Assembly (NCBI GenBank): GCA_039029355.1
Contig: JBCCGI010000005.1
Location: forward strand, 124,001 to 188,000
Origin: JBCCGI01 sp039029355
GTDB lineage: Bacteria; Planctomycetota; UBA1135; GCA-002686595
Direction: 5' to 3'
DNA: 64,000 nucleotides
A program made the translations under genes and the position numbers. Position 1 is the first letter of the stretch; every line of letters begins with the position of its first letter. Below, piece by piece: positions 15,785-25,665 of this stretch. The notes under the pieces were generated by a model, which was not told where the DNA came from, ran no database searches, and was given only the letters and a program-made list of their open reading frames with translations.

Positions 15785-18700
15785 AGTTCAAGGGGCTGAC
15801 CGCGACGGCGGACCTCGTCGGTCGCCGCATCTGGATCTCCTGGGAGTACACGCTGGACGCGCTCGAGGTACCGGGCGACGTGCCCGACGTGCTGCTGCGT
15901 CGCAAGGAGCGCGACTACGACTTCCCGCCGCTGGTCCCGGCGGACCCCTACCTCGTGCTCGACGGAGCGAACTTCCCGCCCACCCCGGTGCCCGGTCTGT
16001 TGGAGGTGCACGACCTGCCGGGCTGGGAGAACACCGAGGACGGGCTGCGCGTCGAGGTCACCGGCGTCTCCGTCGCCGAGGTCGCGGGCGGCGTCGCGCA
16101 GGAGACGCTGCGGCACACGCTGCACACGACGCTCGACGCGGACGGCGCCGCACGGCGGGTGCGCGTCGAGCTGCTGGACTCCTTCGCGCTCGAGCCGCGC
16201 ACGGCCTACTACTACGAGCTCGACGACGGCAGCGCCCCGGGTGAGGACGAGCAGGCGGCGTACCGCGCGAGCACGGTCGCCGGCGGGACCCACGGGCTGA
16301 ACCACCGCCTGTACGAGATGCTGCCGCAGGTCTACAAGCGCCACGACGTGCGCCTCATGGCACCGGAGCATCAGCTGCCGAGCGTGCCGGAGTCGAGCCC
16401 CGTAGGCGGGCAGCTGCGGCGCTTCATCGACCTGTTCGGGATGGGCCTCGACGCCCTGCGCAGCTCCGCCGAAGGGCTCTTGGACGTCCACGACGTCTAC
16501 ACCTCCCAGGGCCGCTTCCTGCCGGCTCTCAGCCGCATGATCGGCTGGGAGCCGACGACGCGCTTCGGCATCCCGCTGCAGCGCAACGAGCTGGCCACCG
16601 CAACGCGCCTCTTCGACGTGGTTGGCACGGTGCCCGCGCTGAGAGCGCTCGTCACCCACCAAACCGGCTGGCACTCCCAGGTGGCCGAGCTGGCCCAGCA
16701 CGTCCTGCGCGCCGGCGAACCGCCGCGGCGCAGCGTGTTCGGCATCCAGGAGGGCGCCGGCCCCGAGCCGTGGCACGGCACCGAGGACGCGTCGTCGGCC
16801 TTCGCGTTTCCCGCGGGAGAGGTCGCGGGAGCAGGCGCGCTGCCCGCCGTCCTCACCAGCGTACAGACCGAGCCCTTTGCTCTGCGGGCCGGCTTGGAGC
16901 TGAGCATCACGGTCGACGGCGGCGCCCCGGCCCGGGTCCGCTTCGGACCCGACGACTTCGCCGACCTCGCCGCCGCGAGCGCGGCCGAGGTAGCCGGCGC
17001 GATCAACGCGGCCTTTGACACGCTTAGCGCCAGCGACGTCGGCGGAGCGGTCGAGCTTCGCACCCACGCCGTGGGTGCTGACGCCACGCTCGCGGTCGAC
17101 CAGGCGCCGCTCAGCCTCCTGGCCTGGAACGACGCCGCGGAGGGTCCGCTGTCGTCCTTCAACGACGGCGAGGGAAGGCTGCGCCTGTTCTACGGCGAGC
17201 CGGGGGATCCCGGGCGGCCCGAGCAGGCTACGTTCCCCGGGCAGCCCCCCCACCTTGCGGGCTCGACCAGCTCCGATTCGAACGGGTCGGGCCTTGGGTC
17301 GGAACCCCAGGGAGCGCGGCCGCGCCTGCTCTACAAGAGCTTCGGCTACGGCGAGTGGCGCGGCGAGCTCGCGCTGCCCGACTGGACCGGCCTCGCCCGC
17401 GCGCCCTACGCCGGCGAGCTCGCGGACGGACGCATCCTGGTCGGCTGGACCGAGCGCCCAGCGCCGCACGAGGCCGCGCCGCCGCCGACGCGCCTGCGGT
17501 ACGCCCTCGGCCAGCCGCGTGCCGCCCTGCCCGCGGTGATCACGGGGCACCGGCGCGAGCCGTTTGCGCTGGTGCCGGGGATGCAGCTGACGCTGACCGG
17601 CAGCTTCGGCAGCGAGACCTTCAACGTGCTCGCTCCCGACTACGTCGACCCCGCCAACGCCACGGCGCTCGAGGTGGCCGCGGCGATCGCGCTTCAGCTC
17701 GCCGCGGTCGTGGCCTCGGTGCAGGGTGGTGCGCTGCAGCTCGCCACCACCGCCTCCGGCGACGACGTCACGCTCGCGGTCGACCTCGCGCAGTCCACGG
17801 CCGCCCACGCCCTGGGGCTGCAGGCGCGGCGCCTCTCCGGGCGCGGGAGCTGGGACCACGAGGTCGACTGGCAGGGGCCGCTCGCCGGGCCGCGAACGCA
17901 CGGGGCTCTCGCCGAGCCTTCGCTCGTGCCCGATCCCCTGGGCGGTGCGCGCGTGTTCTGGAGCGAGAACCGGCGCGGGCGCTACGAGCTGCTCCAGGCC
18001 CACTGGAGCCAGCGCCTCACCGTCGTCACCCCGGGCGGCGCGGCCCAACGCGACGGCGGCGGGGCCTGGCAGGTGTGGCAGATGGCGGACGGTTTGCCGA
18101 GCGACGACGTGCGTGCGGTGGCGGTGGATGCCGACGGCACGCTCTGGTTCGCGACGCCCGCGGGGCTCGCGGCGCGGCGTCCGGACAACGTGTGGAGCGT
18201 GTTCACCACGCTCGACGGACTCGCCGACGACGACGTGCGCGACCTGGCCCTGCTGCCCGACGGCTCGCTCTGGTGCGCCACGCCGGCGGGGGTCTCGGTG
18301 CGCCTAGCGAGCGGCGCCTTCACCACCCTCAACGCGGGCGGGTCGGGGCTGGTCTCCGACGACGTGCGAGCCGTGGCCGCCGACGGCCGCGGCAACGCCT
18401 GGGCCGCGACGCCGGCCGGCGTCAGCCGGTTGGACGCCGGCGGCGTCTGGCGCACCTGGACGACGGCCGAGGGGCTGCCCGCCGGCACGCCCCGCGCGCT
18501 CGCCCTCGGCGACGGCGAGCGCGTCGCACTCGCGACCTCGACCGGGGTCGCGCTGCTGCGCGGGTCCGGCGACCTGTGGGACTCCTACGGCGTGGCCGAA
18601 GGGCTGGTTTCCGGAGACGTGCGCGCCGCGGCGTGGGGCGCGGGCGAGGAGCTCTTCGCGGCCACCGCGGCCGGCCTGGCCGGTTGGGACGGCTACGCCT

Positions 18701-19773
18701 GGCGGAACTGGTCGGCGTCGGACGGACTGCCGAGCGACGACCTGCGCTCGGTTGCCCTCGCGCCGGACGGCCGGCTCTTGGTCGGGACGGCCGCGGGCCT
18801 GGCGAGCGGCGGGCCCGACGCGTGGAGCACCGAGACGGTGGTCGACGGTCTGCCCTCCGACGAGGTGGTCGGCGTACATACGAGCTGGTCGGCGACGCAG
18901 GTACTCGCGGCCGGCGGCGGCGGCCACCGCGAGCCGCGCGCGGCCGTCGACGCCGCCAACCGCACGTGGCTGGTGTGGGCCCGCCGCGAGGGGGCCGCCG
19001 CCGCGCTCGCCGACGCCTGGACGCTGCGCCTGCGGCGCTTCGACCCGGCGGCGCCGAGCTGGTCCTGGGACGCCGACCAAGCCGTGACCACCTCGCCGGG
19101 CTCCACGGCGGACCGCGAGCCCGCGTTGGAGCCGCGCCCCGGCGGGGGCTTCCGCGTCTTCTTCAGCTCCGACCGCACCGACGGACGGCGGCTGCACTGG
19201 GTCGAGCTCGACAACGCCGGCACGCCCGGCGCTCTGGCGGCGCTGCCCGAGGCTCCCTACGAGACCGGCGCCCCCTCCGCCGCGGTCGGCCCTGCCGGCG
19301 AGACGTGGGTGTTCCTGCGCAGCGATCGCTCGCTGGTGCCTTCGCAGCTGGGGACGCTCCCGGCCCCGGGCAGCGCGGTGCCGCGACCGAGCGAGCGCGT
19401 GCCCGACGAGGGTGCCCTACGCCTGCGCTCGGGCGCACGGCCACCGGTCCTGGCCCACGCCAGCCGCACGCTCCTGCGGCGTGAGTGGGGCGACCTGTTC
19501 ACCTACACGCCGGAGCATCCGGACCTGATCGACGACGAGACGCCCTCGGACGAGCACCTCTATACGCGCCGCACGCTCGCGCTGTACCTGCGGCGCGGAC
19601 GCAACGGCGTAAGCGTGAACGAGGAGCAGACGACGCGCCTGCTGCAGCTCCTGCGTCGCTTCCTGCCCACCAACCTGCGGATCGTGCTCTTCGTCGCCCC
19701 CGACCCCGAGGTCGAGCTGGTGTTCGGCGGCGGCTTCAACCCCGTCGACAGCTTCAACGACCTCTTCAACTGA
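15781..19773 (+). CDS. gpI-like tail protein with decoration modules and seven-blade propeller
   Basis: 1330 residues. Residues about 170-330 (GLNHRLYEMLPQVYKRHDV, LRRFIDLFGMGLDALRSSAE, FLPALSRMIGWEP) match the P2 gpI-like wedge/tail domain. Two beta modules at about 363-450 and 591-682 resemble each other and the insert in the sheath. Residues about 763-1040 hold seven repeats of the type DGLPSDDVRAVAVDADGTLW, the two-component-regulator propeller pattern. A second propeller-like stretch follows, and the end (EEQTTRLLQLLRRFLPTNLR) is a conserved-looking tail segment. Probable role: baseplate periphery carrying a large exposed binding platform. Ordinary gpI proteins are about 200-250 residues, so this one is a fusion. 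Confidence 0.8.
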   Translation: MKFKGLTATADLVGRRIWISWEYTLDALEVPGDVPDVLLRRKERDYDFPPLVPADPYLVLDGANFPPTPVPGLLEVHDLPGWENTEDGLRVEVTGVSVAEVAGGVAQETLRHTLHTTLDADGAARRVRVELLDSFALEPRTAYYYELDDGSAPGEDEQAAYRASTVAGGTHGLNHRLYEMLPQVYKRHDVRLMAPEHQLPSVPESSPVGGQLRRFIDLFGMGLDALRSSAEGLLDVHDVYTSQGRFLPALSRMIGWEPTTRFGIPLQRNELATATRLFDVVGTVPALRALVTHQTGWHSQVAELAQHVLRAGEPPRRSVFGIQEGAGPEPWHGTEDASSAFAFPAGEVAGAGALPAVLTSVQTEPFALRAGLELSITVDGGAPARVRFGPDDFADLAAASAAEVAGAINAAFDTLSASDVGGAVELRTHAVGADATLAVDQAPLSLLAWNDAAEGPLSSFNDGEGRLRLFYGEPGDPGRPEQATFPGQPPHLAGSTSSDSNGSGLGSEPQGARPRLLYKSFGYGEWRGELALPDWTGLARAPYAGELADGRILVGWTERPAPHEAAPPPTRLRYALGQPRAALPAVITGHRREPFALVPGMQLTLTGSFGSETFNVLAPDYVDPANATALEVAAAIALQLAAVVASVQGGALQLATTASGDDVTLAVDLAQSTAAHALGLQARRLSGRGSWDHEVDWQGPLAGPRTHGALAEPSLVPDPLGGARVFWSENRRGRYELLQAHWSQRLTVVTPGGAAQRDGGGAWQVWQMADGLPSDDVRAVAVDADGTLWFATPAGLAARRPDNVWSVFTTLDGLADDDVRDLALLPDGSLWCATPAGVSVRLASGAFTTLNAGGSGLVSDDVRAVAADGRGNAWAATPAGVSRLDAGGVWRTWTTAEGLPAGTPRALALGDGERVALATSTGVALLRGSGDLWDSYGVAEGLVSGDVRAAAWGAGEELFAATAAGLAGWDGYAWRNWSASDGLPSDDLRSVALAPDGRLLVGTAAGLASGGPDAWSTETVVDGLPSDEVVGVHTSWSATQVLAAGGGGHREPRAAVDAANRTWLVWARREGAAAALADAWTLRLRRFDPAAPSWSWDADQAVTTSPGSTADREPALEPRPGGGFRVFFSSDRTDGRRLHWVELDNAGTPGALAALPEAPYETGAPSAAVGPAGETWVFLRSDRSLVPSQLGTLPAPGSAVPRPSERVPDEGALRLRSGARPPVLAHASRTLLRREWGDLFTYTPEHPDLIDDETPSDEHLYTRRTLALYLRRGRNGVSVNEEQTTRLLQLLRRFLPTNLRIVLFVAPDPEVELVFGGGFNPVDSFNDLFN

Positions 19774-19782
19774 GGAGCCCGC

Positions 19783-20319
19783 ATGACGCACCACGACTCC
19801 TTGCAGACCACTCCACGCGGACGCTACCGCGACGTCCTGCGCGGCCCCCAGCGCGGCGTCGTCGTCGCGCGCCCGCCGCGCTCGAACGCCATCGTCGCCG
19901 ACTGCCGGCGCGTGCTGGCGGGGCTCTTGGGACCCGGCCAGGCCTTGGGCATCCAGGGGCTCGCCATCGGCGCGGGGCTGAGCTCATGGGACGGCTGCGG
20001 AGCGCCCCGGGCGACGCCCGCTCAGACCAAGCTGGTCGATCCCAAGCCGTACGTCATCCCGGCGTCCGAGCTCGCGATCGACTTCATCGAGAAGGGCCGG
20101 GTCACCAAGCAGCCGACGAACGAGCTGCAGATCCGGGCCAAGCTCGGCGCGGACGTGCCGCCCTGGCCCGACCGCGGGCACCGCGCCTCCAGCCTGCGCG
20201 AGTTCGGCCTCCTGGGCCAGCTCGGGGGCGCGCAGGTGCTCATCAACTACGTCACCCATCCCGTCATTCACAAGGACCGAGACACGACGCTAGAGCGAAC
20301 CATCTGGCTCGTGTTCTGA
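19783..20319 (+). CDS. Small tail-associated protein
   Basis: 178 residues. YRDVLRGPQRGVVVARPPRS, NAIVADCRRVLAGLLGPG and IQGLAIGAGLSSWDGCG give a pattern seen in small proteins located among tail-fibre genes of phage-like clusters. It starts 9 bases after the gpI-like gene. No enzyme motif, signal peptide or membrane segment is visible. It may be a fibre or fibre-attachment protein; this is inferred from position. Confidence 0.6.
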   Translation: MTHHDSLQTTPRGRYRDVLRGPQRGVVVARPPRSNAIVADCRRVLAGLLGPGQALGIQGLAIGAGLSSWDGCGAPRATPAQTKLVDPKPYVIPASELAIDFIEKGRVTKQPTNELQIRAKLGADVPPWPDRGHRASSLREFGLLGQLGGAQVLINYVTHPVIHKDRDTTLERTIWLVF

Positions 20320-20335
20320 GAGGCGAGCTAACCCT

Positions 20336-22306
20336 ATGGCGGTCATCACTTCCGACTCCTTCAACCCTCTGCGGCGCTTTGTCAGCGTGCGTCTGCAGCA
20401 GGGCGTCCCCATCGTCGACGCCGAGTGGAACGAAAAGGACGACGTGCGGCGCTTCGAGCTGCGCGCCTACCTCAAGTGGTTCGTCGGCGACGGCGTCCCC
20501 CACGGCAGCGACGCCTTCCTGATCGAGGCGCAGTCGCCGCCGGCGGCGGACGACTTCACCATCCGAGCCGGCATCGACGCGGCGCCGGTGGGCTCCGGTG
20601 ACCTGGTCACCGGGCTGCGCCACGTCGGACGCTGTCTGGTGGACGGGCTCGACGCGACCATCGAGGATGACCTCGACTTCCGCTCGCAGGCGCTGCACGA
20701 CTCGAACGCGTCGGCGGCCGACGTGGCCGCGCTCTACGGGACCCTGGTAGTGCCCGAGCTCCCGGTCCTGGACGGGTTCGTGCTGGTCTACCTCGACGTC
20801 TGGGATCGCCTGGTCCGGCCGGACGAGGACCCCGCGCTGATCTTCGTCGACATCGGCACCGAGAGCTGCGCCCGCCTGCGGCGCGAGTGGGTCGTGCGCA
20901 CGCGCCTGGCGAGCGACGTGCCCCAGCCGGGCGACGCCGACTTCGAGGACGGGCACAGCTACTACGCGCTGGCCGAGATCGCGCGCGTGGCCGCCGACCC
21001 GGTCGTGTATCCCAGCCAGGTGGTCGACCTGCGCGAGAAGCGCCTCTTGACGCCGCCGTCCACGCTGATCGACGACGTGCTGGGCACCACGCCGGATCGC
21101 TACCGGCGCGGGCTCGACCGCCCGGTGATCTCGATCCGCGACGCGATCAACGCGCTCCTGCGCGGGGAGCTGCCCGCCTCCGACGACCAGGTCATCGCCC
21201 CCGACCCGGGCAACGACCGCGCCACCCGCGCCATCGTGCGCGTGGGCGCGGAGACGCTCGTGTTCTGGCACTCGAACCGCGCGGCCGCCATCGATCAGGT
21301 GTTCGGCACGTCGTGGCTCTCCAGCGAGCCCGACCAAGCGGGCACCAACGCGCCGCTGCAGATCACCGCCGGCGCGGGGGCCGACCTGCCGTCGGTGGTG
21401 CTGCTCCCCACGAGCCCGGTCCCGACGCTGTGGTTGGCCTATCAGTCGCAGGGCAACATCCACTATCGGCGCGCGACGGCGCTGGCGGGACTGCCGGCCG
21501 CGACCGAGGAGAGCGTCTCCACCCAGGCCGAGGCCGAGGAGTACGCCGTGGCGGTGCGCACCGACGACATCGTCACGGTCCTCTGGTTCTGGAACGGCCC
21601 GGGCACCGACGACCACATCCGCTACCGGCGGCGGCAGTACGACCCCACCTGGGACGAGGGCGCCGCCGTCTGGCTCGACGGCGAGACGACCGACCTCAGC
21701 CCCATCCGGCCGCGTACCCCCTCCTCGACCCCGGGCGTGATGCACGCGGCGGCGGACACGACCGGGCGCATCTGGACGGCCTTCCGGACCTTCGGCGGGA
21801 ACATCGCCGTCGTGCGCCTGACGCCGGCCACCGGAGCGATCGAGACCTGGACCGACATCGAGCTCGACTCGGGCACCACCGACCAGCAGCCCTTTGTGCT
21901 GGCGGACGACCCCGAGCGCGTGTGGATCTTCTGGCGCGGCGACGACGCGATCTACCACCGCTCTTTCGACCTGGCGGCCGACGCCTGGGACCCGGCGACC
22001 TCGCAGGTCCCCGGCACCAGCGGCGGGTTCGACGAGAACGAGCGCCCGACGGCCATGCTCGACGACGACGGCGGCCTGTGGCTGCTGTGGAGCCGCGAGG
22101 ATGCCGGCGGCGACGCCGACATCTGGGGCGTGCGGCGCGACGGGGCCACCGGCGGCTGGGGCGAGCCGCGCCAGTTCACCGCCTCCGACGGCACCAACGA
22201 CTCGGCCTTCGCGTTCATGGACAGCGGGTCGATCCAGCTCTTCTTCCGCAGCAACCGCGCGGGTCAGTTCGACCTCTTCTTCAAACAGCTCGTCACCGCC
22301 ATCTAG
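20336..22306 (+). CDS. DUF6519-like tail protein with C-terminal propeller
   Basis: 656 residues. DSFNPLRRFVSVRLQQGVPI and DAEWNEKDDVRRFELRAYL at the N-terminus are characteristic of DUF6519-type tail proteins in contractile clusters. Residues about 300-656 are repeated strands with W and aromatic motifs (LVFWHSNR, LWLAYQSQGNIHYRR, VWIFWRGDDAIYHRS, LWLLWSREDAGGDADIW, LFFRSNRAGQFDLFF), suggesting a sialidase-like six-blade propeller. It may be a fibre or receptor-binding component. Similar FFSSDR/FFRSNR repeats end the 1330-residue gpI-like protein. Confidence 0.7.
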   Translation: MAVITSDSFNPLRRFVSVRLQQGVPIVDAEWNEKDDVRRFELRAYLKWFVGDGVPHGSDAFLIEAQSPPAADDFTIRAGIDAAPVGSGDLVTGLRHVGRCLVDGLDATIEDDLDFRSQALHDSNASAADVAALYGTLVVPELPVLDGFVLVYLDVWDRLVRPDEDPALIFVDIGTESCARLRREWVVRTRLASDVPQPGDADFEDGHSYYALAEIARVAADPVVYPSQVVDLREKRLLTPPSTLIDDVLGTTPDRYRRGLDRPVISIRDAINALLRGELPASDDQVIAPDPGNDRATRAIVRVGAETLVFWHSNRAAAIDQVFGTSWLSSEPDQAGTNAPLQITAGAGADLPSVVLLPTSPVPTLWLAYQSQGNIHYRRATALAGLPAATEESVSTQAEAEEYAVAVRTDDIVTVLWFWNGPGTDDHIRYRRRQYDPTWDEGAAVWLDGETTDLSPIRPRTPSSTPGVMHAAADTTGRIWTAFRTFGGNIAVVRLTPATGAIETWTDIELDSGTTDQQPFVLADDPERVWIFWRGDDAIYHRSFDLAADAWDPATSQVPGTSGGFDENERPTAMLDDDGGLWLLWSREDAGGDADIWGVRRDGATGGWGEPRQFTASDGTNDSAFAFMDSGSIQLFFRSNRAGQFDLFFKQLVTAI

Positions 22307-22320
22307 GAGGCCTATCCCCC

Positions 22321-25029
22321 ATGCCCAACCCCACCATCAACCCTCCGTGGGCGGTCGACGCAAGCTACACCGTCAGCGACAGCGACTACCTGGCCCTCGA
22401 CGTGCACCTGTCGGAGCTCGGCGAAGAAGACGCCGGCATCGAGCTCACCGTGCCCGCCGGCGGATCCCTGCACGTGGTGCGCGACCCGGCGGCCTGGACC
22501 GACGCGGGCAGCGAGCTGCTCGGCGGCGCGGGCTGGACCGGCGTCCCGGTCGTGCTCGGGAACTGGACGGTCACCGTGAGCCCCGGCGCCGCCGTGAGCG
22601 ACCCGGCCACGGTCGAGGTGGCCAACGGCGACGGCACGTCGCCGACGGGCATCCTGCGCCTGATCATCACGTCGCTGGCAGGCTCCGCCTGCGACGTGAG
22701 CCCGGCGGGCGGGACGCTCTCGATCGACCGGCTGCTGGCCGGCCCCGCGATCCTCAACGCGCAGGTGACCAGCGGAACGCCGGTGGAGGAGCTGGACCCG
22801 GTCACGCTGGGAGCGACCGCTTCCGCCACGTTCGAGGCCAACCCGACCCCGGCCGTGGCCCTCGCGCCGGTGCCCGCCGTGCTGGCCGAGTGGGAGCCCG
22901 AGCCGGCCAACCCGGTCGCTCTCGCCGACTTCGCCTCGGTCGGCACCAACGCCAGCTTCACCGCGCCCTCGGTGTACGACACCGTCAACGTCGAGTTTCG
23001 GCTGACGGCCGCCTACGACCTCGCGGCCAGCGGCGTGATCGACGCCGGCGACCCGCGTCACGAGGAGCTGCTCGCGGTCGAGATCTCTACGGTCGGCTTC
23101 GGCCTGCTGCTGGTGCTCGACCGCTCCGGCAGCATGGGCGGCGGCAAGTGGGACGCGACCCAGCAGGCGGCGCACGCCTGGCTGGATCTGTTCCGCTCCT
23201 TCCGCTCCGGCGACACGCACCTGGCCGGCATCGTCACCTTCGAGCACGACGGCTGCTCGTGGACCGAGGCGGATCCGAGCGACGTCACGCTGCGCGATCC
23301 GGAGAACGGCACCGCGCTGGACCCGGTGAGCAAGCCGATGAGCCCGCTCTCATCGCTCGGCGACACGCCCGTGCTGAACCTCGGCAGTCCGCAGAGCTGC
23401 ACGCCGATCGGGGACGCTCTGGTCGAGGGGCTGAAGGTCCTGCAGACCAACCTCCAGCCGGGCAGCAAGGCAGCGATGGTGCTCTTGACCGACGGCTACG
23501 AGAACAGCGGCCGCGTGACCATCGCCGCCGAGCGCGGCAACGCGGCGGCCACGTTCGAGGACGAGCGCACGACCCCGGCGCTGTCCTTCGGCAACGATCT
23601 CGTGGGCGACCGTCTCTTCACCGTCGCGGTGGGCTCGTCGGTGGACGAGGATCGCCTCAACGACCTCCCCAACCCCGCGGGCGCGCAGATGGGCCCGGGC
23701 TACTACCGCCTGGTGAGCGACACCGCGGAGATCCTGCCGACGTTTGCCGACATGCTCGGGCTCGTGCTCGACGCCCAGCCGGCGACGCCGCAGGTGGGCC
23801 TGGTGGATCCCGACTCGCCGCCCAACGCGCTTTACTTCGAGGCGCCCACCGGCGAGCAGCGGATCGCGCTCCTCATCCCCTGGCCCAGCGCGACCCACGA
23901 GCTGCGCGTCGGCTGGCGCGACCAGGGCTCCAACGGCTCGTTCACGCTGATCGATCCGTCGGACGCGGCCGTGGTCGGCTACTGGCGGCGCCAGTTCCAC
24001 GGCCTCCTGACCGTCGACCTGACGGTCCTCAAGGGCAGCGGCACGCCGCCCGCGACCGAGTGGCGCATCCAGCACATGAACGGCGCCGTCGCCCAGCCGC
24101 TGACCGACGCGGACGTGCTGTGCATGATCGACCTGGTCACCAAGGCCAGCATCCGCTTCGACCGGCCGCAGTACTTCCTGGGCGACCCGATCCGGCTCGA
24201 GTGCAGCATCCGCACCGGCGGCCAGCGCGTGACGGGCGCGACCGTCGGCGTCGACGTGGCCAAGCCCGGCGAGGGCCTGGGGACCTTCCTGGCCACCAAC
24301 GCCGGCGTCTACCGCAAGCTCGCCGGCAGCCAGGACGTCGCGTCGACGGCCGCGGGCGTCGGGCCCGGTCTGGCTTCCGGGCCCGACCCCGACCAGGGCA
24401 AGGGGCTGATGTTCAAGACGCTCCTCAAGCACAGGGAGCTCGACGGCCTGCCGGTCGTGACCCCGCCCGACTTCCAGCTGCACGACGACGGCGCCCACGA
24501 CGACGGCGCGGCGAACGATGGCGACTACGCGGGCGCCTTCACCGAGACCGACAAGGAGGGCACGTACACCTTCCGCTTCCGCGTCTCCGGCACGCTGCCG
24601 GACGGCAGCCGCTTCTCACGCCTGTTCGTGCGCTCCACCTGGGTCGGCGTGCGCCCGGACCCGCTGGCCACCGAGATGGTCTGGGCGGTCCTCGACGGCC
24701 TGCCGGCCGGGCAGCTGGGTCAGCTGGTGACCTTCACGCCCAAGTCGAAGGGCGGCGAGCTGCTGGGCCCCTTCCGCACGGCGGTGATCGACCTCGCCGT
24801 CTCCGACGGGACGTTGGACGGTCCGCTGGTCGACAACCTCGACGGCTCGTACTCGCAGCGGGTGCTGTACCGCCGCGATCAGGACCCGGTGGTGTCGATC
24901 GAGATCTACGGCACGCCGATGACCCCCCAGGCGCCGACGCTGGTCGCCAAGCCGGGCTGTCTCGGCCTCTGGCTGCTCGCCATCCGCGAGCTGCTGCGCA
25001 CGCTGCTGCCGTTCCTCTTCAAGTCCTAG
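22321..25029 (+). CDS. von Willebrand factor A domain tail-cluster protein
   Basis: 902 residues from ATG 22321. A vWA domain begins near residue 257 with LLLVLDRSGSMGGGKWD; the metal site residues D267, S269 and S271 are intact, followed by a SCTPIGDAL threonine and LLTDGYEN aspartate. The first 250 residues are beta-rich, and the C-terminal 400 contain Ig-like segments with Asp-rich loops (DDGAHDDGAANDGDYAG). The last 20 residues (LWLLAIRELLRTLLPFLFKS) are hydrophobic. It is the last gene of the injection-system operon. Possible roles are target adhesion or cargo; the evidence does not separate them. Confidence 0.8.
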   Translation: MPNPTINPPWAVDASYTVSDSDYLALDVHLSELGEEDAGIELTVPAGGSLHVVRDPAAWTDAGSELLGGAGWTGVPVVLGNWTVTVSPGAAVSDPATVEVANGDGTSPTGILRLIITSLAGSACDVSPAGGTLSIDRLLAGPAILNAQVTSGTPVEELDPVTLGATASATFEANPTPAVALAPVPAVLAEWEPEPANPVALADFASVGTNASFTAPSVYDTVNVEFRLTAAYDLAASGVIDAGDPRHEELLAVEISTVGFGLLLVLDRSGSMGGGKWDATQQAAHAWLDLFRSFRSGDTHLAGIVTFEHDGCSWTEADPSDVTLRDPENGTALDPVSKPMSPLSSLGDTPVLNLGSPQSCTPIGDALVEGLKVLQTNLQPGSKAAMVLLTDGYENSGRVTIAAERGNAAATFEDERTTPALSFGNDLVGDRLFTVAVGSSVDEDRLNDLPNPAGAQMGPGYYRLVSDTAEILPTFADMLGLVLDAQPATPQVGLVDPDSPPNALYFEAPTGEQRIALLIPWPSATHELRVGWRDQGSNGSFTLIDPSDAAVVGYWRRQFHGLLTVDLTVLKGSGTPPATEWRIQHMNGAVAQPLTDADVLCMIDLVTKASIRFDRPQYFLGDPIRLECSIRTGGQRVTGATVGVDVAKPGEGLGTFLATNAGVYRKLAGSQDVASTAAGVGPGLASGPDPDQGKGLMFKTLLKHRELDGLPVVTPPDFQLHDDGAHDDGAANDGDYAGAFTETDKEGTYTFRFRVSGTLPDGSRFSRLFVRSTWVGVRPDPLATEMVWAVLDGLPAGQLGQLVTFTPKSKGGELLGPFRTAVIDLAVSDGTLDGPLVDNLDGSYSQRVLYRRDQDPVVSIEIYGTPMTPQAPTLVAKPGCLGLWLLAIRELLRTLLPFLFKS

Positions 25030-25148
25030 GGAGAAGCGGAGGCGACCGGAGCCCCTCGACACGGATTCGCACGCGCGGGCTAGGGTAGGTCGCGTACCGA
25101 CGGATTGGCTTCCCCTTCCCGACCTCATCACGATCCAAAGGAACAACC

Positions 25149-25637
25149 ATGCTCCGCACGACCAGCCTTGTCCTTCTCACCGCCGGGGTCACCGCCCTCG
25201 TCTGCTCGCAGCCCGCCGGCGCGGGAGGCGCGCCCGCCGTCGGCGGAATCACCAACGAGCCCATGGTCGTCTTCGACGTAACCGGCCCCACCTTCGCGGG
25301 CTCGATCCACGAGCACCTCGCGGTCTACAACAACGGCTTCGTCACGATCTCGAAGCGCAACGACAACCCCTTCGGCAACCTCGACGTCGACGTGCAGACG
25401 GCGAACGTCGGGGCCGACGGCGCGCTCAAGCTCCTGCTCGACCTCATCGGCTCTGGCGCGGTCACGCTTCCCGACCAGAGCGGAACCGCGTCCGACATCC
25501 CGCTCACGACGCTGACGATCGCCGAGGGGCAGGAGATCGCTCTGTCGCGGACCTTCAGCTATTGGAGCGCGCCGCAGTACAACGGCGTCGCCGGCGTGAT
25601 GAACGACTTCATCTCGACCACGTTCCCGGGCTTCTAG
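25149..25637 (+). CDS. Small secreted protein of unknown function
   Basis: 162 residues with a clear signal peptide (SLVLLTAGVTALVCSQPAGA, cleavage near residue 25). The mature part is beta-rich (MVVFDVTGPTFAGSIHEHLA, NGFVTISKRNDN, LTIAEGQEIALSRTF). RBS AAAGGAAC precedes the ATG. It stands alone, 119 bases after the injection operon, and converges on the DUF3419 gene. It is not clearly part of the injection system and I do not recognise the family. Confidence 0.7.
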   Translation: MLRTTSLVLLTAGVTALVCSQPAGAGGAPAVGGITNEPMVVFDVTGPTFAGSIHEHLAVYNNGFVTISKRNDNPFGNLDVDVQTANVGADGALKLLLDLIGSGAVTLPDQSGTASDIPLTTLTIAEGQEIALSRTFSYWSAPQYNGVAGVMNDFISTTFPGF

Positions 25638-25665
25638 CGACGCGAGCCTCGGAGCCACGTCGACG

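Noticed and set aside
22321..25029. vWA protein as a chelatase/MoxR partner
   Set aside because: No AAA+ ATPase neighbour is visible and the domain is embedded in a large beta-rich tail-cluster protein.
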